This document shows positions 1-8,698 of a stretch of DNA of 64,000 nucleotides, one piece after another (the first letter of the stretch is position 1; each line of letters opens with the position of its first letter). The notes under the pieces were generated by a model that saw nothing but the letters and a program-made list of their open reading frames with translations, was not told the DNA's origin and did no database searches. A program made the position numbers and the translations under genes. This DNA comes from Aequorivita echinoideorum (GTDB lineage: Bacteria > Bacteroidota > Bacteroidia > Flavobacteriales > Flavobacteriaceae): the NCBI RefSeq assembly GCF_018476645.1, contig NZ_JAHCTB010000002.1:248001-312000 (forward strand), given 5' to 3'.

Positions 1-667
1 CTACCGCAGTTGCTTCCATCTGGTGCACAACTTTATCGGTTTTCACTACAAGATGGTTATAACCCATATAAGCGATAATACCTACTATTAATCCCGCAAC
101 GGTTGTAGTCATGGCCGTATAGATACCTTCGGCAAGACTGCCCATTTCAGCCTGTCCGCTACTGGTTGCCAATTGATGAAATGCCAATACCATCCCTATT
201 ACCGTACCCAAGAAACCAATCATAGGTGCGGCGCCCGCAATAGTGGCAAGGACACTCACATTTTTTTCAAGTTTATATACTTCCAGACGTCCGGCATTTT
301 CTATTGCCGTGTTAATATCTTCCAATGGACTTCCTATACGGGAGATTCCCTTTTCGGTTAAGTTGGCTACCGGTGTTTTATGCTGCGCGCACAATAATTT
401 TGCTGCTTGAATATTTCCCGACGAAACGTTATCCCTTATTTGATGCATAAAATTGTTATCCATTTTTGAAGCAGCCTTTATAGCAAAAAGCCTTTCAAAA
501 TAAATGTAAACGGCAACAAAAAGCAGTACAAAAAGTACGGCGATAATAATTTGCCCGGCAACTCCTCCATTCATAAGGAGTTCCATTATGGAAAGGGTCT
601 TTTCTTCAACAACAGGTTCAACATCCTGTGCGACTTCTGCCCCATCCTGAATAAAAAAATTAAGCAT
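1..667 (-). CDS. MotA/TolQ/ExbB-type proton channel, C-terminus beyond window
   Basis: This is the N-terminal 222 residues of an ExbB/TolQ-family inner-membrane proton channel, reading leftwards off the window. ExbB-type proteins use the proton motive force to energise TonB-dependent outer-membrane uptake or Tol functions. The start is the ATG at 665-667, giving MLNFFIQDGAEVAQ. A hydrophobic segment follows at about residues 37-57 (GQIIIAVLFVLLFVAVYIYF). The family signature appears further on as LATIAGAAPMIGFLGTVIGMV and a third membrane stretch, TTTVAGLIVGIIAYMGY. The partner ExbD/TolR genes would lie to the left, outside the window. ExbB, TolQ and MotA cannot be separated from this fragment, but the flavobacterial layout favours ExbB. 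Confidence 0.85.
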   Translation of the reverse strand, partial: MLNFFIQDGAEVAQDVEPVVEEKTLSIMELLMNGGVAGQIIIAVLFVLLFVAVYIYFERLFAIKAASKMDNNFMHQIRDNVSSGNIQAAKLLCAQHKTPVANLTEKGISRIGSPLEDINTAIENAGRLEVYKLEKNVSVLATIAGAAPMIGFLGTVIGMVLAFHQLATSSGQAEMGSLAEGIYTAMTTTVAGLIVGIIAYMGYNHLVVKTDKVVHQMEATAV

Positions 668-714
668 AAAAAGGTTTTAGTTTAGTGGATAACGAAATTA
701 ATTACTTGAAATTG

Positions 715-2094
715 TTAAACGTGATGAAATATCACCCTTTCAAATAAAAGGAAGACCCCGGCACCAGCTATGAAGCCCAAGAATGCGAGCCAGGAAATTT
801 TCTTGAGATACCAAATGAAATCGATTCTTTCCATTCCCATTGCTGCAACACCAGCTGCTGACCCAATTATCAACATACTTCCACCCGTACCGGCGGAGTA
901 TGCTATAAAATGCCAAAGTACAGAGTCCATCGGTAAATCGTACATTCCCATGGAAGCTGCAACAAGCGGGACGTTATCGATGATTGCTGAGAAAATACCG
1001 AGCAATATTACAACCACGTCCTGATTAGGAATGGCATTTTGAAGAACCTCAGCGAGATATCGTAATGTTCCAACTTCTTCCCCATCGACTACTCCATAGA
1101 CCAAAGCCTCCAGTCCTCCTACTGCCATCAAAATTCCCAAGAAGAAAAGAATACTGGAAATCTCGATTCGAGAAAGTGCTTTATGCGCCGAATACAAGTG
1201 CCTTCTCTCTTTACTGAAGTCCTCTTCTGGGTGAATATATTCTGAAACCAACCAAACAACTCCAAGCGCAAGCATCATCCCCATGTAAGGCGGTAAATGC
1301 GTCAATGTTTTAAATATGGGTACAGAGACAATCATCCCAAGACCTAAAAAGAGCATTGTTCTGCTGCTCAATAGCTTTTCGTCCTCATTATCTTGACGGG
1401 AATCAATGGCTATTGTCCCTCTGAATACTGGCATGTAACTAGCAATACCAAACGGAATCAAGAAACATACAATAGCGGGAAGCACAACAAATTCAATAAG
1501 TCCGCCCGCTGAAACCAATTTGGCAATCCAAAGCATCGTAGTGGTTACATCCCCAATTGGAGACCAAGCGCCACCCGCATTTGCCGCAATAACGACAAGA
1601 GCAGCGTACCAAAGCCTATCCTCACGTTTGTGAATCAATTTTCTGAGCAGGGTTATTAAAACGATGGTTGCCGTAAGATTATCAATTATTGCCGAAAGTA
1701 TAAATGCCAAAATACCGATAATCCACAATAATTTTCGCTTACTTTTAGTTTTTACCGCTCCTTTTAAAATTTCGAAACCTCGGTGAAGATCAATGATTTC
1801 AACGATGGTCATCGCACCAATCAGAAATATTAAAATTTCTGCCGTCTTCCCTAGATGATGCAGCAACGTTCCCTCAAAACCTTCCATTGCCGTTTCGCCA
1901 CCAGATAAATAGCTGAAAGCCTGTTCTTCGCTATTGATTACGTCAAACCAGCCGTTCATAAATCCAATTGCTAACACAGCCCATATAAGTGATGCCATGA
2001 TAAGCGCAGGGACTGTTTTGTCAAGTTTCAGTGGATGCTCGAGTGTAATTGAAAGATATCCAATTACAAAAATTAAGATTATTATTGAAGCCAT
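715..2094 (-). CDS. nhaD: Na+/H+ antiporter NhaD
   Basis: A 459-residue polytopic membrane protein of the ArsB/NhaD superfamily. It should exchange cytoplasmic Na+ (or Li+) for external protons, supporting salt and alkaline pH tolerance. The diagnostic segment NAGGAWSPIGDVTTTMLWI lies near residues 172-190. Two repeated membrane motifs with Asp, AIIDNLTATIVL and AIIDNVPLVAA, match the two inverted halves of the family. Hydrophobic stretches suggest about 12 membrane spans, and the length is normal. It ends 47 bp before the ExbB-like gene and starts 20 bp after the amino acid dehydrogenase gene, all on the same strand, so co-transcription is possible. Confidence 0.9.
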   Translation of the reverse strand: MASIIILIFVIGYLSITLEHPLKLDKTVPALIMASLIWAVLAIGFMNGWFDVINSEEQAFSYLSGGETAMEGFEGTLLHHLGKTAEILIFLIGAMTIVEIIDLHRGFEILKGAVKTKSKRKLLWIIGILAFILSAIIDNLTATIVLITLLRKLIHKREDRLWYAALVVIAANAGGAWSPIGDVTTTMLWIAKLVSAGGLIEFVVLPAIVCFLIPFGIASYMPVFRGTIAIDSRQDNEDEKLLSSRTMLFLGLGMIVSVPIFKTLTHLPPYMGMMLALGVVWLVSEYIHPEEDFSKERRHLYSAHKALSRIEISSILFFLGILMAVGGLEALVYGVVDGEEVGTLRYLAEVLQNAIPNQDVVVILLGIFSAIIDNVPLVAASMGMYDLPMDSVLWHFIAYSAGTGGSMLIIGSAAGVAAMGMERIDFIWYLKKISWLAFLGFIAGAGVFLLFERVIFHHV

Positions 2095-2114
2095 AATTAT
2101 TGAATTTCTTTAGG

Positions 2115-3341
2115 TTACAACAACTGTTTTAGTGCAATTTCAAATGCGGTTTTGCTTATGTTGGTTTTTGTGCTGTTGTTGTCGAAAGTATTTTGGATTG
2201 CATTTTTTATGGTAATGGAAGTATCGTTGAAGATAGCCTCATCCGTCATTTGCACTTTCCGCTCCATAAAATAGGCGAAAACACGTGCCATCCCACAGTT
2301 GCTTATGAAATCCGGGATTAAACTTACGCGCTCGTCGGTAAATTCCATAATGGGACCGAAGAAAATTTCCTTGTCCGCAAAAGGCACATTGGCACCGCAG
2401 CTTATTACCTCAAGCCCAGACGCTATCATTTCTGAAATCTGTTCTTTGGTAACCAATCTTGAAGCAGCGCAGGGAGCGAATATTTCAGTTTCTAGTTTCC
2501 AGATTTTATCATTTATTTCATCAAAAGGCATCATTTTTTCAGCAATGAGCGTATTGCCATTTTTCTGAAGGAACAATTGTTTTATTTCTTCAAAAGAAAA
2601 TCCATCTTTATTGATTATGCCACCATTGCGGTCTATAATACCAACAACCTTGGCTCCCATTTGCGCAAGATAATATGACGCAGCTGCACCCACATTTCCA
2701 AATCCTTGCACCACCGCGCGCTTTCCCTCCACATTGCCTCCATAAATATCGTAATAATGGCGCACGGCTTCGGCAACTCCGTAACCGGTAATCATATCTG
2801 CAACAGTATATTTTCGGGAAACATCCGGTGAGTAATGCTCGTTCTCCAAGACTTTGATCACACCTTGGCGCAGTTGCCCAATTCTGTTGATTTTATCTGC
2901 TTCGGTTGGGGAAAAATGACCGTTAAAAACACCTTCCTGTGGATGCCAAACGCCACTTTCTTCGGTAATAGGGATCACTTCATGAATTTCATCTACATTC
3001 AAATCGCCCCCAGTGCCATAATAAGCCTTTAACAGAGGCGAAACCGCCTTGTACCAACGCTCCAAAACCCCTTTTTTCCGCGGATCTGATGGATCAAAAT
3101 TTATCCCAGATTTGGCGCCGCCAATGGCAGGTCCAGAAACGGTGAATTTTACTTCCATGGTTTTGGCGAGCGAAAGCACTTCGTTCATATCCAGTCCGCT
3201 GCGCATTCGGGTTCCACCACCTGCGGCGCCTCCGCGCAGTGAATTTATGACCGTCCAGCCTTCGGCTTCGGTTTCGGGGTCATTCCAGTGAAAAACGATT
3301 TCGGGTTCTTTGCTTTCGTACTTGTTGAGTAAATCCTTCAT
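2115..3341 (-). CDS. Glu/Leu/Phe/Val dehydrogenase
   Basis: A 408-residue NAD(P)-dependent amino acid dehydrogenase that reversibly deaminates an amino acid to the 2-oxoacid and ammonium. The N-terminal dimerisation/catalytic domain carries GGAKSGINFDPSDPRKKG, holding the catalytic lysine, and TGGDLNVDE. The Rossmann domain carries the glycine motif VVQGFGNVGAAASYYLA at about residues 208-224. The C-terminal CGANVPF and ISNCGMARVF match the family. Overall form is closer to the Bacteroidetes Glu/Leu-type enzymes than to the classical hexameric GdhA, so the substrate is not settled by sequence. Start is the ATG at 3339-3341. Confidence 0.85.
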   Translation of the reverse strand: MKDLLNKYESKEPEIVFHWNDPETEAEGWTVINSLRGGAAGGGTRMRSGLDMNEVLSLAKTMEVKFTVSGPAIGGAKSGINFDPSDPRKKGVLERWYKAVSPLLKAYYGTGGDLNVDEIHEVIPITEESGVWHPQEGVFNGHFSPTEADKINRIGQLRQGVIKVLENEHYSPDVSRKYTVADMITGYGVAEAVRHYYDIYGGNVEGKRAVVQGFGNVGAAASYYLAQMGAKVVGIIDRNGGIINKDGFSFEEIKQLFLQKNGNTLIAEKMMPFDEINDKIWKLETEIFAPCAASRLVTKEQISEMIASGLEVISCGANVPFADKEIFFGPIMEFTDERVSLIPDFISNCGMARVFAYFMERKVQMTDEAIFNDTSITIKNAIQNTFDNNSTKTNISKTAFEIALKQLL

Positions 3342-3409
3342 TCAATAGGTGAGTTTCGCCAACAAATATAAAAAACTTGAAAAGTGTTTATGTTGATTTT
3401 AGATAAAAT

Positions 3410-4471
3410 TTATGGGAAGAATATTTTCCCCGAATCATGATCGCGAACCGCGCCAGTAACGCTCGCTAGACAATTATTCTCACCCCGAAGTTTTAAAACC
3501 CCCAAAAACCCAAAAACCAGCGCTTCTTTGAATTCCACGATTTCAGGTTGCGGAATTTTTATTTCAACCGAAGTGTTTGCCTTCAACCTTTCCATTAAAA
3601 AAGAATTATACGCTCCGCCACCCGTTATTAAAACCGAAGCCTTTTCAGGGAATTGGTTTGCCAATTGTATGGCAACATGCTCGGTAAAGGTTCGTAAAAT
3701 ATTCTCTTCGGAAAGTTTTGAGGCTGTCAACACTGGGAATATGAATTTATTTACCCATTCCACACCCAGCGACTTCGGTGGGTTTTCAGAATAAAATTTC
3801 AATGAATTTAATTGCCGAAGCAGATTATCATCTATAGTTCCCGATCTGGCGAAATCTCCATCTTCATCAAAATCCTTCCCTAATTTTTCGGCATATTTAT
3901 TCAGGACGATGTTTGCCGGACAAATGTCAAAAGCAATCCTTTTTCCATTTTTTTCAAAAGAACAATTGGCGAAGCCGCCCAAATTCAAGCAATAGTCATA
4001 TTCCGGAAAAAGCATTCTATCGCCAATGGGCACAAGCGGCGCACCTTGCCCACCAAGCTCCACATCTTGTTTTCTGAAATCACATACTACGGTATGTCCC
4101 AGCATTTTCGCGATGCGCGGAATATTTCCTATTTGATATGTAAAACCCTTTTCTGGCTGATGAAAAATGGTATGGCCGTGACTGCAAATAGCATCGATTT
4201 CTAAAATGTTATTTTTCTTTATGAAGTTCAGAATTTCATTGCAAAGTTTTTCGGTGTATTTAAAATCAAGCCGATCTAATTTTACTTCGGAATATTGAAT
4301 CGCATTTTTTAGCTCATTTCTCCAAAAGACACTGTATGGAACGGTTTCCGCAGTTATTATTTCAAAATCCCATTTGCCTTCAGAATACTTAAAATTAATT
4401 TCCGCCAAATCAATTCCGTCCAGCGAGGTTCCACTCATGACTCCTATAATATGGTAGCTTTCCTTTTTCAA
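3410..4471 (-). CDS. anmK: anhydro-N-acetylmuramic acid kinase
   Basis: A 353-residue sugar kinase of the ASKHA fold that cleaves and phosphorylates 1,6-anhydro-N-acetylmuramate to MurNAc-6-phosphate, a cytoplasmic step of cell wall recycling. The N-terminal phosphate-binding loop GVMSGTSLDGIDLA (residues 10-23) is characteristic of AnmK. CSHGHTIFHQPEKG, DFRKQDVELGGQGAPLVPIGD and LVTGGGAYN-like ITGGGAYNSFLMERL follow in family order. The best start is a TTG at 4469-4471, because no in-frame ATG precedes the P-loop strand. It is divergent from the acyl-CoA dehydrogenase gene, across a 208-bp spacer that holds a repeat hairpin. Confidence 0.92.
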   Translation of the reverse strand: MKKESYHIIGVMSGTSLDGIDLAEINFKYSEGKWDFEIITAETVPYSVFWRNELKNAIQYSEVKLDRLDFKYTEKLCNEILNFIKKNNILEIDAICSHGHTIFHQPEKGFTYQIGNIPRIAKMLGHTVVCDFRKQDVELGGQGAPLVPIGDRMLFPEYDYCLNLGGFANCSFEKNGKRIAFDICPANIVLNKYAEKLGKDFDEDGDFARSGTIDDNLLRQLNSLKFYSENPPKSLGVEWVNKFIFPVLTASKLSEENILRTFTEHVAIQLANQFPEKASVLITGGGAYNSFLMERLKANTSVEIKIPQPEIVEFKEALVFGFLGVLKLRGENNCLASVTGAVRDHDSGKIFFP

Positions 4472-4517
4472 TTTATTTCTAAAAAATGATGTTTAAAGAT
4501 AGGAAGGAAGTTGTTAT

Positions 4518-4611
4518 AAATCCCAAATAACTCGCAGCAAATCCCGAATAAACAACAAATGGCAGATTCTAAATTACGAACATTCATACCTCATCTGGGA
4601 TTTGGTATTTG
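4518..4611. repeat. inverted heptad-array hairpin without a gene (array site)
   Basis: The left arm (about 4518-4559) reads as 7-bp units of the AAATCCC, AAATAAC and GAATAAA type. The right arm (4591-4611) reads as units such as GGATTTG and GTATTTG in inverted orientation. The shared core CAAATCCC is perfectly complementary, and about 30 bp separate the arms. It lies in the spacer between anmK and the acyl-CoA dehydrogenase. It has the same architecture as the arrays around the four-helix-bundle genes of the paa cluster, but with nothing coding in the loop. Confidence 0.55.
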
Positions 4612-4635
4612 TTTTTAGAATTTGCTTTTTATAAG

Positions 4636-4643
4636 TACCTTTG
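4636..4643 (+). promoter_or_regulatory. Bacteroidetes -7 box TACCTTTG
   Basis: TACCTTTG matches the Bacteroidetes primary sigma -7 consensus TAnnTTTG and lies 37 bp before the chosen acyl-CoA dehydrogenase start. A TTTG at 4608-4611 is a possible -33 element, although the 24-bp spacer is slightly long. Confidence 0.55.
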
Positions 4644-4679
4644 CTTTTCTTTATTAAAAAATTTTATTTCAAAAAGCTT

Positions 4680-5822
4680 ATGGATTTCAGTCTATCCGAA
4701 GAACACCTAATGATTCGCGACGCTGCTCGCGACTTTGCCCGCACTGAACTTTTGCCGGGTGTAATTGAAAGGGACAACCTTCAAAAATTTCCGACCGAAC
4801 AAGTCAAAAAAATGGGCGAGCTCGGTTTTTTGGGAATGATGGTAGACCCAAAGTACGGCGGCGGCGGAATGGATACCGTTAGCTATGTGCTGGTTATGGA
4901 GGAATTAAGCAAGATTGACGCTTCTTGCTCCGTAATTGTTTCCGTGAATAATTCCTTGGTATGCTATGGCCTGCAAGCCTACGGCACCGAAGCGCAAAAA
5001 GAAAAATATTTGACCAAATTGGCCACGGGCGAGTCCATCGGTGCTTTCTGCCTGAGCGAGCCGGAAGCCGGAAGTGATGCTACTTCGCAGCGAACAACTG
5101 CAATTGATAAAGGCGATCATTATGTGCTGAATGGTACCAAAAACTGGATTACCAACGGCGGTAGCGCAGATTATTATTTGGTAATAGCACAGACTGATAG
5201 AGACAAAAAACACAAGGGAATAAATGCTTTTATCGTTGAAAAGGGCTGGGACGGATTTGAAATTGGCCCGAAAGAAGATAAATTGGGCATCCGCGGAAGC
5301 GATACACATTCCTTGATTTTTAATGATGTTAAAGTGCCCAAGGAAAACCGCATAGGCGAAGATGGCTTTGGGTTTACGTTTGCCATGAAAACACTTTCCG
5401 GAGGAAGAATTGGTATTGCCGCACAGGCTTTGGGCATAGCCTCTGGCGCTTATGAGCTGGCCCGCGATTATTCAAAAGTGCGAAAAGCGTTTGATACAGA
5501 AATCTGCAACCACCAAGCCATTGCTTTTAAATTGGCAGATATGCACACCTCGATAACTGCTGCGCGGCATATGGTTATGAAAGCGGCTTGGGACAAAGAC
5601 CAAGGCCATAATTATGATATGAGCGGTGCTATGGCAAAATTATACGCTTCAAAAACTGCGATGGATGTTACTGTGGAAGCCGTCCAAGTGCACGGAGGCA
5701 ACGGTTATGTGAAGGAATACCACGTGGAGCGGTTGATGCGCGATGCAAAAATCACACAGATTTACGAAGGTACTTCTGAAATTCAAAAAATAGTGATTTC
5801 CCGAGGATTGTTGAAAGATTAA
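4680..5822 (+). CDS. acyl-CoA dehydrogenase
   Basis: A 380-residue FAD-dependent acyl-CoA dehydrogenase that introduces the alpha-beta double bond in fatty or branched acyl-CoA oxidation. The start is set at the ATG at 4680 (MDFSLSEEHLMIRDAARDF), where family members begin. An upstream in-frame ATG at 4641 falls inside the -7 promoter box and is rejected. The FAD/substrate motif FCLSEPEAGSDATSQRT is at about residues 122-138, GIRGSDTHSLIFNDVKVP follows, and the C-terminal QIYEGTSEIQKIVISR contains the usual catalytic glutamate. The length is typical of short-chain enzymes (about 380). Exact chain specificity is not readable. Confidence 0.93.
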   Translation: MDFSLSEEHLMIRDAARDFARTELLPGVIERDNLQKFPTEQVKKMGELGFLGMMVDPKYGGGGMDTVSYVLVMEELSKIDASCSVIVSVNNSLVCYGLQAYGTEAQKEKYLTKLATGESIGAFCLSEPEAGSDATSQRTTAIDKGDHYVLNGTKNWITNGGSADYYLVIAQTDRDKKHKGINAFIVEKGWDGFEIGPKEDKLGIRGSDTHSLIFNDVKVPKENRIGEDGFGFTFAMKTLSGGRIGIAAQALGIASGAYELARDYSKVRKAFDTEICNHQAIAFKLADMHTSITAARHMVMKAAWDKDQGHNYDMSGAMAKLYASKTAMDVTVEAVQVHGGNGYVKEYHVERLMRDAKITQIYEGTSEIQKIVISRGLLKD

Positions 5823-5855
5823 TTTTCAGAAAAGAATTTAAATTTTATAATATTA

Positions 5856-5884
5856 AAAACCCGCCAAAATGCTTGGCGGGTTTT
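5856..5884. terminator. bidirectional intrinsic terminator
   Basis: CCCGCCAA (5860-5867) pairs with TTGGCGGG (5873-5880) around a 5-base loop. It is flanked by an A-run and a T-run, so it can end transcription of both the acyl-CoA dehydrogenase and the convergent porin gene. Confidence 0.9.
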
Positions 5885-5899
5885 TATTTAGGAGAGATT

Positions 5900-7783
5900 T
5901 TATAGGAAGAAATCCCAAACCAGTCCAAACCGCAACACAGCATCCCGATACGGATATCCCGGTGCGGAAAAATAATTGTTCTGGCTTGAAAATATGGAGG
6001 TGAAATTCTCATAAATGAAAAATATGCGTGTCTGCCTGATTTTCGCATTGAAGAAAATATCCAACAGCGGAAAACCTCCCAATTCCTGATTATTCTGGAC
6101 ATAAAATTCTGCCAATACGGGATCGTAGGCGTTCATATTATATTTGGCGAAATACTTAAAAGTCATTCCCGTTTGCAGGTACAACGCACGCTTAAACCAA
6201 TGATCTTCATAATAAAGTGAATTTCTTGTGATGAGATTGGGTACATTGAAACTGTTTTCGCCACCCAAAACCTGCTGGTACAGCACCGTATTTTCCAGCG
6301 CAAAATTGCCGTATCTAAATTCCTTTTGCGCCTTGATCTTTAAGTAATTGATACGTTCCGAAGCTTGGAACGGCGAAGGAGTAGAATCATTTTCACGAAT
6401 TCCGAAATAGGTATAATCATCAATACCCGTATAGGTTACGGAAGCACTACCAAATTTTCTCGTCTCCAATTCAAACTTAAATTCTTGGGTTTTTACGTTT
6501 TCCAGCTCGTTTCTCCAGTTGTAATTCACATAATCATTTTGATATAGTTGAAAATTGAAATTGGGCGCCACGGAATGTACGGTGAGCGAAGCCTCAGCCC
6601 TGTACTCATCATTCAGATTATACGATGCAGCCCCAGTCAAGTAATTACCGTCAAATTCTCCAGCAACATTGATGGCACCTTTTCCGGAAAGTTGAAATCC
6701 GCGGTATTCTTTTTTGTAAGCTGCGCCGGCTTCAATAATATTTCCTTTGATTCTATTGGGAATTCTGCCTTCGTCGAGAATCAAAACCGAATCGTACCCA
6801 TAATTAAAATCTGTAAAGCCCGCCCAAGCTGTAATTTTTCCGAAGAGGGAATTATCAAAATCTGCATACGCCTTCGCATTGAAATCTTCCAATTTGGTTT
6901 TGGTAAATAAATCTGCCGTTACATAACTGGGGCCAAATTCAGAAAAAGGCGCCACCTGATTATATCTAAAAAATTTATCCTCGTAATTGAGTACATTTCC
7001 CAAGGTCAGCACCGCGTAACCCGTGCTATCGCGCTGGCTTATCAATTCATATTGATGGTCTGCGTAAAAGCGTAGTCCTTCAAGTTTATTTTCGGCATCC
7101 TCAAATTTCACGTCAAGCCTTCCGCGATCCGTAAATTCAGAATCATCTGTTATGAAAAGTTGAAGCGAATTATCCGTGAGCCCACCATTTTCTTCATTCT
7201 TTATGTCTTGCGCCGCCACGTGTATGCGCGCGGTATATCTTCTGTTCTTTGTGTGATAATTTGAAGTGAAGATCAAATTTCCCGTACTTGTTAAAATATG
7301 CTGGTAATTTCCCAACGATCGAACGCCCTTGTAACCGATTGAAAAATTAAACTGTGGCGAAGTATTGAGCGTAAAAAATGCATCCAGCTGCTGGCCTTGT
7401 TCGTAGGCGGTTTTAAAATAGAGTTCCGTGAGCGGTGTGGGCACGTTATAATAGTTGATGTCCTCAATTTCACGATAGTTGAAATGTTTGGATTGGGCCG
7501 TGAAAAGTGGTTTTAGGTTGAGCCTATCAAAAGAATACGCGAGCGTATTATAGGTTTGGCCCACGTTCACGAATTTTAAAAGTTCAAAATTATCCTTTCG
7601 TAAATAATTGAATTTATACTTTTTTTGAATCGTTAAGGTAGTGTCCAAATAGGTTGTGTCACGCGCCGCAGAAATAATTTTATAGTAATCAATAGGTGGC
7701 TTTTCCCGCTTTGCCGGAGGTTGCTGTGCAAAACCAATAGTAAAGCAAAAGGCAAAAAGGAAAAACAGAAATATCTTTTTCAT
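5900..7783 (-). CDS. putative outer-membrane porin (Porin_10-like)
   Basis: A 627-residue secreted protein that I place in the Bacteroidetes 'putative porin' group. It has a clear signal peptide (MKKIFLFFLFAFCFTIGFAQ) followed by a long run of alternating aromatic and polar residues typical of an outer-membrane beta barrel. The last strand ends with aromatic residues (LRFGLVWDFFL), as expected for recognition by the BAM machinery. The N-terminal phrase YYKIISAARDTTYLDTTLTI and FVNVGQTYNTLAY resemble other flavobacterial members. It would form a channel in the outer membrane, but the solute is unknown. It is convergent with the acyl-CoA dehydrogenase and ends at the shared terminator. Confidence 0.75.
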   Translation of the reverse strand: MKKIFLFFLFAFCFTIGFAQQPPAKREKPPIDYYKIISAARDTTYLDTTLTIQKKYKFNYLRKDNFELLKFVNVGQTYNTLAYSFDRLNLKPLFTAQSKHFNYREIEDINYYNVPTPLTELYFKTAYEQGQQLDAFFTLNTSPQFNFSIGYKGVRSLGNYQHILTSTGNLIFTSNYHTKNRRYTARIHVAAQDIKNEENGGLTDNSLQLFITDDSEFTDRGRLDVKFEDAENKLEGLRFYADHQYELISQRDSTGYAVLTLGNVLNYEDKFFRYNQVAPFSEFGPSYVTADLFTKTKLEDFNAKAYADFDNSLFGKITAWAGFTDFNYGYDSVLILDEGRIPNRIKGNIIEAGAAYKKEYRGFQLSGKGAINVAGEFDGNYLTGAASYNLNDEYRAEASLTVHSVAPNFNFQLYQNDYVNYNWRNELENVKTQEFKFELETRKFGSASVTYTGIDDYTYFGIRENDSTPSPFQASERINYLKIKAQKEFRYGNFALENTVLYQQVLGGENSFNVPNLITRNSLYYEDHWFKRALYLQTGMTFKYFAKYNMNAYDPVLAEFYVQNNQELGGFPLLDIFFNAKIRQTRIFFIYENFTSIFSSQNNYFSAPGYPYRDAVLRFGLVWDFFL

Positions 7784-7843
7784 TCGCGGAATTTCTTACA
7801 CGGCAAAATAACGAAAAATAACTTCCACGATTAAAAGAAATAC

Positions 7844-7935
7844 CAAATTACAAACGTCTAAAAAATGTAATTACGGAATTTGGGATTTTGAATTTGGGGG
7901 ATTTTGAATTTTTAAAATATGGAATTTGTAATTTG
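7844..7935. repeat. inverted/direct AAATTTG-type short-period array upstream of rnhB
   Basis: CAAATTACAAA (7844-7854) is perfectly inverted at 7925-7935. The intervening sequence is built from GGAATTT, GGGATTT and TGAATTT units. It occupies the divergent spacer between the porin gene and rnhB and could form a long hairpin. Confidence 0.5.
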
Positions 7936-7941
7936 CGCACG

Positions 7942-8541
7942 ATGTTGCAACTCAAGATAAACAAACATTTAGTGGAATGCGGGGCTGATGAGGCTGGCAG
8001 AGGCTGTCTTGCCGGACCGGTGACCGCTGCGGCGGTAATATTGCCAGAAAATTTTGAGCATCCATTTTTAACCGATTCCAAGCAACTTTCAGAAAAAAAA
8101 CGTCATTTGTTACGTGAAATAATTGAACGTGAGGCCATCTGTTTTAAGGTGATCCATGTGATGATGGAAGAAATTGACGCCATTAATATTCTGAATGCTT
8201 CTATTTTGGCGATGCACCGCGCCATTGAAGGATTATCTTGTGCGCCACAATTTATTGCAGTCGATGGCAATAGATTTAAATCCTTCCAGGAAATTCCCCA
8301 TGAATGTGTGGTAAAAGGCGATGGTAAATATCTGCACATTGCGGCGGCCTCCATTCTTGCAAAAACCTATAGAGACGATTATATGATGGCGCTGCACGAA
8401 GAATTTCCGCAATATAACTGGAAGCAGAACAAGGGGTATCCCACACTGCAGCACCGCGCGGCCATCAGGGAATTTGGCAGCAATCATTTTCACCGAAAGA
8501 GTTTCAAACTGCTTCCGGAACAATTGGAACTGGATCTTTAG
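7942..8541 (+). CDS. rnhB: ribonuclease HII
   Basis: A 199-residue RNase HII, which cleaves RNA in RNA-DNA hybrids and starts removal of misincorporated ribonucleotides. The start at 7942 ([22 protein letters not shown]) gives normal length. An upstream in-frame ATG at 7888 would translate the repeat array and is rejected. The active-site motif [14 protein letters not shown] holds the conserved Asp and Glu (residues 14-27). The second acidic cluster appears as FIAVDGNRF, followed by [15 protein letters not shown] and KNKGYPT-like [14 protein letters not shown]. The gene sits between two short-period repeat arrays. Confidence 0.95.
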   Translation: MLQLKINKHLVECGADEAGRGCLAGPVTAAAVILPENFEHPFLTDSKQLSEKKRHLLREIIEREAICFKVIHVMMEEIDAINILNASILAMHRAIEGLSCAPQFIAVDGNRFKSFQEIPHECVVKGDGKYLHIAAASILAKTYRDDYMMALHEEFPQYNWKQNKGYPTLQHRAAIREFGSNHFHRKSFKLLPEQLELDL

Positions 8542-8552
8542 ATTTTTAGAAT

Positions 8553-8624
8553 GTTGGATTATTGGATTGTTGGATTTTTTTTCTAATTTTCTAAATATCG
8601 AAAAATCCAAAAATCCAAAATCCC
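8553..8624. repeat. inverted octad-array hairpin downstream of rnhB
   Basis: The left arm has GTTGGATT, ATTGGATT and GTTGGATT (period 8). The right arm has AAAAATCC units. TTGGATTTTT (8570-8579) is exactly complementary to AAAAATCCAA (8601-8610). The site is empty of genes and sits just after the rnhB stop. Confidence 0.6.
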
Positions 8625-8685
8625 ATTGTTGAAAACCCGTAGATAACCTATTTTTGGCCATTTCAAAAACAGGGGTCACTCTTGC

Positions 8686-8693
8686 TATCTTTG
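8686..8693 (+). promoter_or_regulatory. -7 box TATCTTTG immediately before a start codon
   Basis: TATCTTTG fits TAnnTTTG and ends 5 bp before the ATG at 8699. Transcription would begin at or next to the start codon, so the message could be leaderless or nearly so. No clear -33 element is seen at the usual spacing. Confidence 0.45.
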
Positions 8694-8698
8694 TATCT

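Noticed and set aside
4641-4679. Upstream start of the acyl-CoA dehydrogenase
   Set aside because: The ATG at 4641 is inside the TACCTTTG box; the conserved N-terminus begins at 4680.
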